DNA of 64,000 nt from contig CAMTDV010000022.1 of NCBI GenBank assembly GCA_947069175.1, positions 36,297,476-36,361,475 of the forward strand, read 5' to 3'. Shown here piece by piece: positions 24,589 through 35,289 of this stretch. Below the pieces are notes generated by a model. It was not told the origin of the DNA. It ran no database searches and saw nothing but the letters and a program-made list of their open reading frames with translations. The stretch is from Scalesia atractyloides (Eukaryota; Streptophyta; Magnoliopsida; Asterales; Asteraceae). Position 1 is the stretch's first letter, and each line of letters starts with the position of its first letter. Both the position numbers and the translations under genes were made by a program.

Positions 24589-25246
24589 AGGTTTGAGGGA
24601 TTCAAGCATGAGTTTTGAAGTGCTTGAACTCAAACAAAAGGCTCGTGTGTAAATGTGTTTGTTCCGAGGCGTCATTCAAGTAAGTGTCTTTTACTTTGAG
24701 AAAAATATATGACGGATAAATGTATGGGATGACTATGGAGTGTTATGAGATGTTACGAACATTATGGATCAGTTCGGGTCGGAACGAGGGCTGTAAATGG
24801 GTTGCATGAGCTGAAATAAGAGAAATCAGCGTCTGCAATACAGATGTGGCGTCACCGACGGCCACAGTAGGTGTCGCCGACGCTTCCTCTAACACTCGAC
24901 GGCTAAAACTACTGTCTAAACAACTAATGCCCGACGCAACAAACCGGGTGCGTCGCCGACACTGTGGCTGGGCGTCGCCGACGCCCCTCATGAGTTGAAC
25001 ATGCTTTCTTTTCACATCATAAGATCTGAATCTCCTAAAACACGATCCGTAACCCATAAAGAACTCGAAAGGTAATATTTATCAATAAGTAGTTATGTGA
25101 TATTAATTGAACCATAGCAAGGCATGTCGAGAATGCAACGTTCCGAAACAAAGAATAAGAATGCATGAAATAATAAGTCCTTTAACTTATTGAAGATATA
25201 TAAATGATTCTCGATCATTTTATGAAATGAACGATAATGATTTGGC
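24589..25246 (+). other. Outer gypsy leader
   Basis: Non-coding leader before gag. Within it 24840-25000 is unusually GC-rich and carries four GTCGCCGACG-like units partly arranged as inverted copies, so the RNA could fold strongly there. The minus-strand open frame over this patch is not supported as a gene. Confidence 0.5.
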
Positions 25247-26475
25247 ATGTCAAAAGCGATGAATGATAAGATCTCAGAGGAGGTTACAAAAGCTATGCAA
25301 GCCAGTCTACCTCAACTAGCACAAGAAGTAGATAGTCGTGTTTTAGAAACAGTAGAGGCAATCATGACTAGCAAGATTGAAGAGCTAAAAGAATGGATGA
25401 GTGGGGTTCAAAACAAAAAAGGGACCCGTAGATGCACATATAGAGACTTCATGGCTTGTAACCCCCCAACGTATGATTGAAAAATTGATCCTATTGTATG
25501 CTAAAGATGTATTTCCAACATGGAGGCCATGTTTATACGAAGTAGGTGCAAGAAAGAGGATTAAGTAATGTTTGCAACGGGCCAACTCCAACTCCAAGCA
25601 AAAGATTGGTGGGACGCCCATTACAAGGAATTGGGAGAAGAGAAGCTTCAAGAGCTAACATGGCAAGAGTTTAAGGAACCTTTCTTAAAGTTCCATTGCC
25701 CGTAATCCGCAAGTGATCAGATCCAAGAGGAGTTTTTATGCCTTCGGCAAGGCAATGAATCTATTGATGAAATTACGAATGTGTTTCTTGACAAGTTAAA
25801 ATTTGTCAAGATCTTATGAAAACAGAAAGAATGAAGATTAACCATTATCACGACATGTTAAAGGCGGAATTTAGGGAGTTCATCACTCCCTCGAAGTGTG
25901 AAACCCTAAATGACTTTGTCAATTGGGCGAGGGATCGAGAGATAGAGCTTAAGCGTCAAATAGAGTGGGGAGAAAAGAGAACGATAGAAATGGGTGTTAA
26001 CCCGAGTCTGATCAAGAAATTGGAAACCCATGATTACAACAAGAAAGATAACATAAAGGGTGGAATTCCCAGATACAAAACTTGTGAAAAGCTGCACTCA
26101 GGAGAAGTCTGTTGGGTAAGAAAGGATGCTACAACTGCGGGCAAGAAGGACACCCCTATTACAAATGCCCAAACACTGCTAGAACTTGTTTCAATTGTTT
26201 CTCATCAGGACATGTCAAGGCAGATTGCCCAAAGCTGAAAGAGAAAGGGGATAAAAATGGGAAGAAGGATAATGCTCCGAGGGCTAAGGGAAGAATGTTC
26301 CAAATTACCAACGAAGAAGCCAAGGCACTTCCAAATGTTGTGTCAGGTATTTTTCTAATCAATTTAATACCTACAAATGTATTGTTTAATTCTGGGGCAA
26401 GTAGGTCATTTATATCACACGAACTTATAAGACATCCTTCCTTTAAAATTGAACGAATGCTTATACCATTAGAAG
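25247..26475 (+). pseudogene. Outer gypsy gag and start of protease, broken
   Basis: It starts MSKAMNDKISEEV at 25247 and stops at 25480 just after the conserved NPPTYD block. Capsid-like sequence continues in other frames to ~25800 and then in an open frame at 25816-26100 (REFITPSKCETLNDFVNWAR). A shift near 26110 leads into two zinc knuckles, CYNCGQEGHPYYKC and a variant CFNCFSSGHVKADC. The aspartic protease follows at ~26385 with LFNSGASRSFIS, where the catalytic Asp of D-S-G is Asn (AAT at 26388-26390). The frame is then cut by the inserted element at 26476 and continues at 37732. Confidence 0.85.
26471..26475. other. Target-site duplication AGAAG (left)
   Basis: Matches AGAAG at 37727-37731. 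It proves that 26476-37726 entered as one unit into the outer element's protease region. Confidence 0.95.
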
Positions 26476-29062
26476 TGTCACACCCCGACCGACAGCGGAA
26501 TAAGAGTCGGGGCATAATTGGGTTATCACCAAAGCTCATGATGTTTACTAAAATGTTTCATATTTATTAAATTCGAATTACAACTTCAATATTCAAAACA
26601 AGTTCATACAATTACAAGGAAAAAGAAACTAAGTAAAACAATCCAAAGCCTAAACTGATTTATTCTTCTAGGCCGTCCTATATGTTTCTTACTTCAACTG
26701 GATCACCTGTATCATGTGTAAAAATGGGGGATTTTGGGTCAACAAAAGTTGGCGAGTGAACCTTATTAAAAACATTTGTTATTGATTTATTGTTGTATTT
26801 AATATGGAAAAATTGTGCAATAATCATATGTGAGCAAACGTATATAAACAAACAAACACAAACCACCTTGAATGAGTATATGACATGAATGATAATGTAT
26901 ATGTTGGCAACGTCACGTTCCGCTCATAGGTAATGGGGAACGGACGAGCCTATGATGATGTATGTGAGATCAAGGCTCAATCAAACGGAGCCGATCGAAA
27001 TGAGGCACCTGTACTCAACCCGTCTCCCACGGGGAGTGTTGGGCCTGATGAAATGTATGTACTGAAAATGATAACTTTAAACTAAACATAATCCACACAA
27101 CAACTGATACATATTGGATACACATTTGATCATGGATATGATGGATGCACAAGTGTTTAAATATAATAAATAATTAAACGACACATGATACACCCCAAAA
27201 TGTGATTAAAACGGGGAATTGGTAGAGATTCACTCACATTGGGTGCTTTCTTTTGATGAGTTGAATGCGCACGAGTTTTGGGATTTGATCGACGAGGAAA
27301 AACTAACATAAAATAATAACGAAATGGTTCGGTAAATAAGTGGATTTTATTAACAATTTTAATAGGATTTTTAGATTTATTTTTGTGAGTTTAAGGTCAT
27401 TTTCTAACTTTAAAAATATTATTTTTAAGTATTTTTAATTGATTTTTAAATTAAATAAATAAATAAAAAATAAAAAAAATTTGACTTTTTGGTTGACCGT
27501 TGACCGTTGACCGGTGATCGGCGACTGTGGTCTGAGTGTGCACTGAGTGAGGTTCGAACCCGGGACCTCTCGTACGCGTGCACGCAGCTCTACAACTGAG
27601 CTACGTGTCTAACCCGAAATATTCTATGTTTTAATTATATATTTATACTAATTAAATGTTAATTTATTTGGTTTATATTAAAAGATTTAAACTGGTTGAA
27701 CCGGTTGCAGGGAAGCCGGATCGAACTCGGGTCCTTTGGTTTGTAAGCGCACAGCCCAACCAGTTGGGCTGTGTGTCTTATCTGTTTAACTTACGGTTTA
27801 TATTAATCTTATAAACATACTGGGACCTGTTCTGATTCAGTTTTAAAAAAAATTGGTTTTAATTCGGAAAGTCGGTGCGTTTGTAAGGTTCGAACTCGTG
27901 ACGTGCGCTATGTGTTTGCACACAGTCCACCGCTGGACTGTGTGTCTAACCCGGTTTAATATCTTGTTTTAATTACACTTATACACAATGTTTGACGTCG
28001 TCTTCTTCGTTCAAGACACAGACAAACGATATCCAACTGTTCTGGTTTAAATCGTTCGTCGATCATATAAGTGATTGAAATGTAATGAATAAATAGAGTT
28101 ACGGAACCGAATGTACCGAACAGAACGCTTTCCTCAGAATTCTGGCAATGGTCGTCGGCTCTGATTTGTGAATTCCGTCTGATTGAATCAATTAACAGTT
28201 TTGATGGATGAGTTGTGAAATTGAGTTACTAAACAAGGATTATCAGAGGGTTTAGATGTTTGTACCGAGTCACAGCGTGATTTCGGAAATTTCCAGAGAT
28301 TTTCCGGCGATGCAGATTATCCGGCAACGTCGTCTGGGACCGATTCTGGTTGAAGGATTGAAGTTAGTATAAGTCTAACAATGGATTGAAAATGAAAGAA
28401 TCGAGAAATTTACCGATTTGATGTATGTCTCGGTTTTCCGGTGAAAGTCCGGCAATACAGAATATCTCCGGCGAGTGTAATTGCTTCGAGAAATTGTGCG
28501 ATTTTGAGCGAAAAGATTACCAGAGACTTGGGTGTGTATTTATAGGGAAGAATCAGGATGAATTGAGTCCGAATTTGGTCTTGATTCATGGTCAAGGTTT
28601 TCTCCGGCGGTTATGACTGAGATCGCGGGATTAGACATCGGTTATAACCGATGTCGAGGTTAATACACGCTTCAGTCAAAGGATACCGTCGATAATTGGC
28701 GATATCGTCAGTAATTCCGGCGACTGCGGATTGGGTGCGCTGATGACTGAATTCGATTTCGAGTTTTATTATAAATGTTTTATTTGTTTTAATAGATATC
28801 ACAAATGAGTCAAGTGGCGGAGTGGTTGGGTGTTGCTTGTTTCTTCCGGCTGACCCGGGTTTGAAACCCGGCAGCCTCTTTTCTTTTTTATTTAATTTAT
28901 TTTTACTTTTTAATAATTATAGTTTTTAAATTCTAAAATGTTTATTAATTACGTATTGTTTAAAATTAATATTGATCATAAATACGCAACGAAATTTTAT
29001 AACTGATTATTCGATTAATAAACGAAGCGGGTTTGAAAACCCGTTTTTCGACGGATGTTACT
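26476..29062 (-). repeat. Family B 3' LTR (left copy), 2.6 kb
   Basis: The full-length copy of the pair. On the plus strand it starts TGTCACACC and ends GGATGTTACT, the last base changed from A. It has TTGAC clusters at 27480-27520 and four tRNA-like modules, annotated separately. Confidence 0.9.
27548..28880. repeat. Four tRNA-like modules in the left family B LTR
   Basis: Three lie on the minus strand: 27548-27614 (A-box-like TAGCTCAGTTGTAGAGC, B-box GGGTTCGAACC), 27708-27782 (AGCCCAACTGGTTGGGCT, B-box GAGTTCGATCC) and 27885-27955 (AGTCCAGCGGTGGACT, B-box GAGTTCGAACC). One lies on the plus strand, 28806-28878 (TGGCGGAGTGGTT, B-box GGGTTTGAAACC). The spacing between A- and B-like boxes fits tRNA. 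The D-arm and T-arm fold but the anticodon arms do not pair well, so I read them as tRNA-derived sequence and not as working tRNA genes. Confidence 0.7.
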
Positions 29063-29080
29063 GTAACCCCTACTTTTAGA
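29063..29080 (-). other. Polypurine tract of the family B element
   Basis: On the minus strand AAAAGTAGGGGTTACAG leads into the 3' LTR, a degraded purine tract. Confidence 0.55.
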
Positions 29081-29097
29081 AATGTCGTCCCCAAAAT

Positions 29098-30199
29098 TTA
29101 AGTAGTAGTGGTAACAGGAAAAAGATGTGGGTATTTCTCGCGCATTGAGTCTTCACGTTCCCAAGTAAACTCAGGTTCTCGTTTCGACTCCCAGCGTACC
29201 CTGACAATTGGAATACGACTTCGTCTTAAACGTTTCTCTCCGAAGTCCATAATTTCTACTGGTCTTTCAATGAAATGCATAGATTCATCGACTTGAATGT
29301 TTCTAGAGGAATATGAGGTTTTCATCAGCGAGGCACTTCTTCAAGTTTGATACGTGAAATGTGAGATGAATTCTGTTGAGTTCTTCTGGTAGGTCAAGCT
29401 TGTATGCTACAGGTCCTACTCTTTCGAGTATCTTGAAAGGTCCTACGTAGCGTGGTGCTAGCTTGCCCTTCTGGCCAAAACGAACCACTCCCTTCCACAG
29501 TGATACTTTTAAAAGTACTTGGTCACCAATGTTAAACTCCAAGGGCTTTCGTCGTTTGTCTGCATAACTCTTTTGACGACTTTGTGCCGCTAGAAGATTG
29601 TTTTGAATTTGATGGATCTTGTCTGTTGTTTCTTGAATTAATTCTGGACCGGTGATTTGTGCTTCTCCAATTTCGTGCCAACATATCGGTGATCGGCACT
29701 TACGACCATATAAAGCTTCGAAAGGTGCCATGCCGATACTTGAATGATAGCTGTTGTTGTATGAAAATTCAACTAATGGTAGATGAGCGTCCCAATTCCC
29801 CTTGAAGTCTATGACACATGCTCGAAGCATGTCTTCAAGAGTTTGGATGGTGCGTTCAGATTGTCCATCAGTTTGAGGATGAAAAGCGGTACTGAGGTCT
29901 AATCGTGTACCCAAGGCGGCTTGTACGGCTTGCCATGTTCGTGAAGTGAAACGACCATCACGGTCTGAAATGATGCTTAAAGGTACACCATGACGGCTTA
30001 CAATCTCGCTGATGTAGATACGAGCTAACTTCTCGTTCTTGAAGTCCTCGCGGATCGGAATAAAGTGAGCTGATTTGGTAAGACGATCAATGATTACCCA
30101 TATGGTGTTATACCCACTGGAGGTGCGAGGTAACCCGGTAATGAAATCCATGGTTATGTTTTCCCACTTCCACACATGTATTTCGGGTTGGACTAGAAG
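29098..30199 (-). pseudogene. Family B integrase core and chromodomain-like tail
   Basis: Read on the minus strand from 30199. The DDE core has all three acidic residues: DFITGLP, then SDRDGRFTS, then TDGQSERTIQ with the spacing usual for D,D35E. A typical gypsy integrase C-terminal domain follows (RYVGPFKI, IHLTFHVSNLKKC), then a stop at 29303-29305. A second frame at 29325-29098 (RRSRIPIVRVRWESKREPEFTWERE) is the chromodomain-like tail, one frameshift away. The upstream end joins, across the solo LTR, to the zinc-binding part at 32844-33009. Confidence 0.9.
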
Positions 30200-30204
30200 T
30201 CCTG
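30200..30204. other. Target-site duplication TCCTG of the solo LTR
   Basis: Repeated at 32839-32843. Removing 30205-32843 restores the integrase reading frame. Confidence 0.95.
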
Positions 30205-30609
30205 TGTCACACCCCGACCCGCAGCGGAAAAGATGATCGGGGCATGATTGGGTTTTCATCAAAGCTCATGACATTTATTATAATGTTTCATATTTATTAT
30301 TACAATTTTAAAGAAGATCATACAATCAAATCATACAAGTACAACATGTTCTATACATCTTTTTAGACTTCATTATTTTTCTTCTAAGGCACTTTCCTAT
30401 GTGTTCCTTGCTTCATCCTGTCCACCTGTATCATGTGTAAAAATGGTTTTTGGGTCAACAAAAAGTTGGCGAGTGAATCCTATGAAAACATTTAAACGAG
30501 TTTATTGTATTAATTATAAAATAAAGTGCATAACCACATATGAGTAAATGTAGATGTAAATTTATTCACACAACACATAATATTAAATAATACAACAAAT
30601 GATTGTTTT

Positions 30610-30775
30610 GAGGCATGCGTTGTTCAACTCGTCTCCCACGAGGAACTGATGGGCCTAATGAATGAGTTTGAGGCACGCGTTGTTCTACGAACTGATGGGC
30701 CTAATGAATGAGTTTTAAGGCACGCGTTGTTCAACTCGTCTCCCACGAGGAACTGATGGGCCTAACAAATAATTT
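30610..30775. repeat. 57-base tandem repeat in the solo LTR
   Basis: Three units of GAGGCACGCGTTGTTCAACT, then CTCCCACGAGGAACTGATGG and GCCTAATGAA, the middle one shortened. The matching part of the other family B LTRs is single-copy. Confidence 0.85.
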
Positions 30776-31199
30776 GCATACAACTTGACAATATGTAATA
30801 CATCACATCAAACAATATTTACATTCTAAGTTTAGATCATAATATGGTATAGCACGAGTTTGAATAAGCGAATTAATTTAAGCGACACATGATACACCCC
30901 AAAACATGAATAAAAAGGGGAATTTGTAAGAATTCACTCACAGTGGGTGCGTTTCTTGGATTGATGATGAATGCGCACGAATTCTGATTTAATCGGCAAG
31001 GAAACTAACCTAAATAATAACATAATAGTTCGATAAATAAATAAACTTTTATTTGAGATTAATATTTTTAATTAGTGTTCTTAATGGGATTGTTAGGTTT
31101 ATTTTTGTGAGTTCAAGGAAATTTTCTAACTTTAAAAATATTATTTTTAAGTATTTTTAATTGATTTTTAAATTAAATAAATAAATAAAAATATAAAAA

Positions 31200-31265
31200 A
31201 AATGTTGACTTTTTGGGTTGACCGTTGACCATTGACTTTGACTGTTGACTGTTGACTGTTGACCG
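31200..31265. promoter_or_regulatory. TTGAC cluster in the solo LTR
   Basis: Nine or so TTGAC cores within about 65 bases (GTTGACTTT...GTTGACCGTTGACC...GTTGACTGTTGACTG). TTGAC is the core of the W-box bound by WRKY factors. Whether these are bound is unknown. Shorter versions are at 27480-27520 and 37090-37150. Confidence 0.5.
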
Positions 31266-31285
31266 GTTCGGACATGTGTATGTAT

Positions 31286-32627
31286 GCGCTGGGTGAGGCT
31301 CGAACCCGAGACCTCCCGTATGCGTGCACGCAGCTCTACCAACTGAGCTACGTGTCTAACCCGAAATATTTCTGTTTTAAATTATATTTATATACTATTT
31401 AATTTAATCAGAAATCATTTATTTTTTAAAAGGATTTAATTATATCGGACCGGTGCACACAACAGGTCTCGAACCCGGGACCCGTTGTTTAGTGTTGCAC
31501 ACAGTCCACCGCTGGACTGTGTGTCTAACCTGGTTAATATACTGATTTTTATTATACTTAACATCTTACAGCGAGTTGATCCGGTTCGGTTTAAAAAGAA
31601 CATTTTTATTTCAGAGAGTGAGGTTGTGTCAGGGATCGAACTCGAGACGTGTGTTAATTGTTTGCACACAGTCCACCGCTGGACTGTGTGTCTAACCCGT
31701 TTATATAACTTGTTTTAATTAATCTTATAAACATCGTCGACTTCGTCTTCTTCGCTCAAAGACTCAGACGACCGATATTCTTCTGTTCTTGATTGAGTCG
31801 TTCATCGAACATATTACTGGTTGAAATGTAATGAATAAAATGAGTTAAGGAATCGAATGTACCGATCAGACTGTATTTTCTCAGAATTCCGGCAATGGTC
31901 GTCGGCTCTGATTTGTGTATTCCGTCTGATTGAATCAATTAACAGTTTTGATCGATTAGTTATGAAATTGGGTTACTAAACAAGGATTTACAGAAGGTTT
32001 GAATGATTATACTGATTCACAGCGTGATTTTGGAAATTCCAGAGGTTTTCCGGCGAGTGCAGAATATTCCGGCTACGTCGTCTGGGATTGATTCTGGTTG
32101 ATGGATTGAAGTTAGTAATAGTCTAACAATGGATTGAAACCGAAAGAGTCGAGGTATTTACCGTTTTGATGAAAGTCTCGGTTTTCCGGCGAAAGTCCGG
32201 CGATTGCAGAAAATCTCCGGCGAGTGAAATTGATTCGAGAAATGGTGCGATTTTGAGCGAAATGATTTCCAGAGACTTGGGTGTGTATTTATAGGGAAGA
32301 ATCACAATGAATTGGGTCTGATTTCAGTCTTGATTCGTTGGTCAGCCTTTCTCCGGCGGTTATGACTGATGTCGCGGGATTAGACATCGGTTATAACCGA
32401 TGTCGATGTTAATACATACGTTAAGTCAAAAGAAACCGTCGATAATTGGCGAAATCGTCAGAATTTCCGGCGACTGCGAATTAGGCGTGCTGCTGACTGA
32501 ATTCGATTTCGAGTTTTATTATAAATGTTATTTGTTTCACTGGATAGCACAAGTGAGTCAAGTGGCGGAGTGGTTAAGTCTTTGTGGTTTCATCCGGCTG
32601 ACCCGGGTTCGAAACCTGGCAGCCTTC
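31286..32627. repeat. Four tRNA-like modules in the solo LTR
   Basis: Minus strand: 31286-31362 (A-box-like TAGCTCAGTTGGTAGAGC, B-box GGGTTCGAGCC), 31450-31532 and 31618-31700 (both with AGTCCAGCGGTGGACT and a TTCGA B-box). Plus strand: 32554-32627 (TGGCGGAGTGGTTAAG, B-box GGGTTCGAAACC). The module carrying AGCCCAACTGG in the other LTRs is here replaced by a second AGTCCAGCGG module. The first and last keep the best tRNA consensus. Confidence 0.7.
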
Positions 32628-32843
32628 TTTCTTTTTTATTTATTTTATTTTCACTTTTTATCAATTATAGTTTTTAAATTCTAAATTGTTTATTAATTAT
32701 GTATTGTTTAAAATTAAAATAAACCATAAATACGCAACGAAATTTTATAACTTGATATTCGATTAATAAACGAAGCGGGTTTGGATACCCGTTTTTTGAC
32801 GGATGTTACAGTAAACCCGTTTTTCGACGGATGTTACATCCTG

Positions 32844-33227
32844 AAGGTCTTTGATGTTCAGCCTTTACTTTGGAACAGGTAAGGCACTTGGAAACAAAAA
32901 CAGCAATATCCTTTTTCATGCCAGGCCTCCAGTAGGTGTATTGAAGGTCTTGATACATCTTGTCGGCTCCTGGGTGTACATAGTACCGTGTTTTGTGTGC
33001 CTCATTCATAAGGAAATCACGAAGGTTATTGTGATCGGGAATCCATATGCGATCTAGATAGTACAGAATACCGTCGGATTGGTTTCGATTTTAAGTTCTG
33101 CTCCACAAGACAGCTCATTGCGTACGTCGTTTTCTGTTACAGAAACATGTTGGGCTTCTCGTATTTGATCTTTGATGTCGGTTATGATTTGCGAACATAG
33201 AAGACGAATGGAGTTCGCATAACCCTT
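32844..33227 (-). pseudogene. Family B integrase zinc-binding part and linker
   Basis: At 33009-32844 the minus strand reads HKTRYYVHPGADKMYQDL and CLTCSKVKAEH, the His-His-Cys-Cys zinc-binding domain that precedes the integrase core. It joins in frame to 30199 across the solo LTR. Between it and RNase H (33010-33227) the linker is frameshifted. Confidence 0.85.
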
Positions 33228-34283
33228 TCAACTGAGCGCATCGGCCACCACGTTTGCCTTGCCAGGATGATACCGAATTTCACAGTCGTAGTCATTAAGA
33301 AGTTCGACCCATCTTCGTTGCCTCATATTCAACTCCTTTTGGTTAAAGATATGTTGGAGGCTCTTGTGGTCAGTGTATATTTCACACTTGGTACCATAGA
33401 GGTAATGTCTCCATATCTTGAGAGTGAACACAACGGCTCCAAGTTCCAGGTCGTGGGTGGTGTAGTTCTTCTCATGAACTTTGAGTTGCCTAGAAGCATA
33501 GGCTATCACTTTTCCCCTTTGCATTAATACACAGCCTAGTCCTTGCCCTGATGCGTCGCAATATACTACAAAGTCATCGCAACCTTCGGGGAGTGTGAGG
33601 ATAGGCGCGTTACAAAGCTTTTGCTTAAGGGTTTGGAAGGCTTCTTCTTGTTTAGGTCCCCATATGAAGGGTTTTCCTTTATGAGTCAAAGCCGTGAGTG
33701 GTACAGCAATACGGGAGAAATTTGCAATGAAGCGGCGATAGTAACCAGCCAAACCAAGAAATAATCTTACTTCGGTAGGGGTACGTGGCGCTTGCCATTC
33801 TTGTACTGCTCTGATCTTTGTGGGGTCAACATGTATTCCCTTGTCATTGACGACATGTCCAAGGAATTGTACCTCTTTTAACCAGAATTCACATTTGGAG
33901 AATTTGGCGTAGAGCTTTTCATTCCTTAAGAGTGTAAGGATGAGTCGAAGGTGTCGTTCATGATCAGATTTAGACTTTGAGTAGATGAGGATGCCCTCGA
34001 TGAAGACTATGACAAAGCGGTCGAGGTAGGGTTTGCATAACCTATTCATTAGATCCATGAATACAGCTGGGGCGTTGGTCAATCCAAATGGCATGACCAT
34101 GAATTCATAATGACCATAACGAGTTCGGAAGGCGGTCTTTGGGACGTCTTCTTCATGTACTCTGAGTTGATGATATCCAGAACGAAGGTCGATTTTTAAA
34201 AAACAGGTGGCGCCTTGAAGTTGGTCTAGAAGGTCATCGATGCGAGGTAATGGGTAGCGGTTCTTGACCGTTAACTTGTTGAG
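33228..34283 (-). pseudogene. Family B reverse transcriptase and RNase H
   Basis: On the minus strand the frame is open from about 34283. It reads the RT fingers/palm region KIDLRSGYHQLRV, the block MPFGLTNAPAVFMDLM and the active-site block FIEGILIYS. The family standard there is FIDD, so the catalytic Asp pair is Glu-Gly here. The connection, FLGLAGYYRRFI, leads to RNase H with YCDASGQGLG, ASRQLKVHEKNYTTHDLEL and YTDHKSLQHI. It stops after NVVADALS at 33228. The N-terminal part of RT is missing because of the deletion at about 34283. It cannot be an active polymerase. Confidence 0.9.
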
Positions 34284-34296
34284 TTAACTTGTTGAC
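34270..34296 (-). other. Deletion junction between gag and RT
   Basis: Two tandem copies of GTTAACTTGTTGA sit exactly where gag zinc-knuckle sequence meets mid-RT sequence. The protease and the first part of RT are absent. Short repeats at the joint suggest recombination or slippage. Confidence 0.7.
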
Positions 34297-35289
34297 CCCA
34301 AGCTGGTGCAATGTTGGCAGGGGTGTTCGGGAAAGTGATGGTATTGGCAACGGTTGCATTTTGGGTATGGGCCGGAGTATGGCTTTTTATATGGTGTAGC
34401 TGAGGGGGCAATTTGGGTGATGGGTGAAGCAGTGATTGGGGGTTTGTTTGAGTGACAGCAAAGTTTCTGTTGTTTCGCTTCCTTTTACCAGTAAACTTCG
34501 CAGAGGGGCCAGAATGGTTTGAAGTTTGAGCCTCAATGGGGGCTTTCTTTTTCTTCTCCTTGAATTTACCGTTTCGGATGCGATTCTCGGTAAGTTCGGT
34601 AGCTAGTTCCATTGCGGCTTCAAGTGTCGCAGGCGAAGTGCTTAGAACTGAGTCTTGAATTTTCGAGGGGAGGCCTCGAATGTATTGTTCAACCAAGCGG
34701 TACACTGGGGTGAATAAGTTGGGGATCATTTGGTTCAACTCTAGAAACCTTTTGTTGTAGGAAGTATGATCTCCTTCCTTTTGCTTTAATGAGTGGAATT
34801 CATCTTCTAACTTTTTGATTTCGCTTCTTGGACACAAACGACTTGTCATGATCTCCCTTAACTCTTCCCATGTTAAGGCCATTGCATCTTCGATTCCTCT
34901 CTTGCCCTTCTCTGTGTTCCACCAGGTCAGGGCTACCCAAACAGTCTCCCGGTTGCGTAACGTACCTTGCGATCCTCGGGACAATCGCAATTGAGGAAGG
35001 TGTTCTCCATTTCCTCAAACCAGTGGAGGAGAGAAGTGACACCTTCGGTCCCTTCATACTTTGGGGGATCGCAAGACTTGAAGTGTTTGTAGGAGCACTT
35101 TTTGGAGGGAGGGTTGTCGACGTTCTGGTCTTCTTGGTTGGGAGGGTTGATGGGATTCGCGATGAGAGCTTGTTGGACTTGAATTACGATGTCAGGAAGC
35201 ACCGCGGCCATTTGTTTTGCAATTTGGGTGGCCAAGCGTTCGTTTGACCTTCCTGACTTTCTACCTCCACGTAGTTGCCTAGCCGACAT
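34284..35289 (-). pseudogene. Family B gag, frameshifted
   Basis: It starts MSARQLRGGRKSGRSNE at 35289, and the conserved block SCDPPKYEGTEGVTSLLHWF is intact. The frame breaks near 34960, where a few bases appear to be added, and continues in another frame as the capsid region LTWEELREIMTSRLCPR, LEDEFHSLKQKEGDHTSYN, YIRGLPSKIQDSVL and a Lys-rich linker. The zinc knuckle (CNRCQYHHFPEHPCQHC, ~34365-34310) is in a third frame. Gag would form the virus-like particle. Confidence 0.88.

Larger units (their letters stand above)
30205..32838 (-). mobile_element. Family B solo LTR inserted in the integrase region
   Basis: 2634 bases from TGTCACACC to GGATGTTACA with TCCTG on each side and no internal region. 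Its last ~28 bases are duplicated (GGATGTTACA at 32801-32810 and again at 32829-32838). It belongs to a diverged subfamily of the host element's own LTRs. It has its own 57-base tandem repeat at 30610-30770 and a longer TTGAC run. Confidence 0.93.

Noticed and set aside
24743..25057. 104-codon minus-strand frame in the gypsy leader
   Set aside because: Lies on the GC-rich inverted units of the leader, opposite the element's transcription; no domain.
26159..26539. 126-codon minus-strand frame
   Set aside because: Antisense shadow of the gag zinc-knuckle and protease frame.
28806..28878. A working tRNA-Leu/Ser gene
   Set aside because: The A- and B-box-like parts and T-arm are good, but the anticodon arm does not pair, no discriminator or terminator is in place, and the same stretch recurs in every family B LTR.
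31286..31362. A working tRNA gene on the minus strand
   Set aside because: The D-stem and T-stem are convincing (TAGCTCAGTTGGTAGAGC, GGGTTCGAGCC), but the 17-base anticodon arm is not foldable and it lies inside the LTR repeat.
30205..32838. Third LTR of a tandem (LTR-internal-LTR-internal-LTR) element
   Set aside because: The private TCCTG target duplication and the in-frame rejoining of integrase show a separate insertion.
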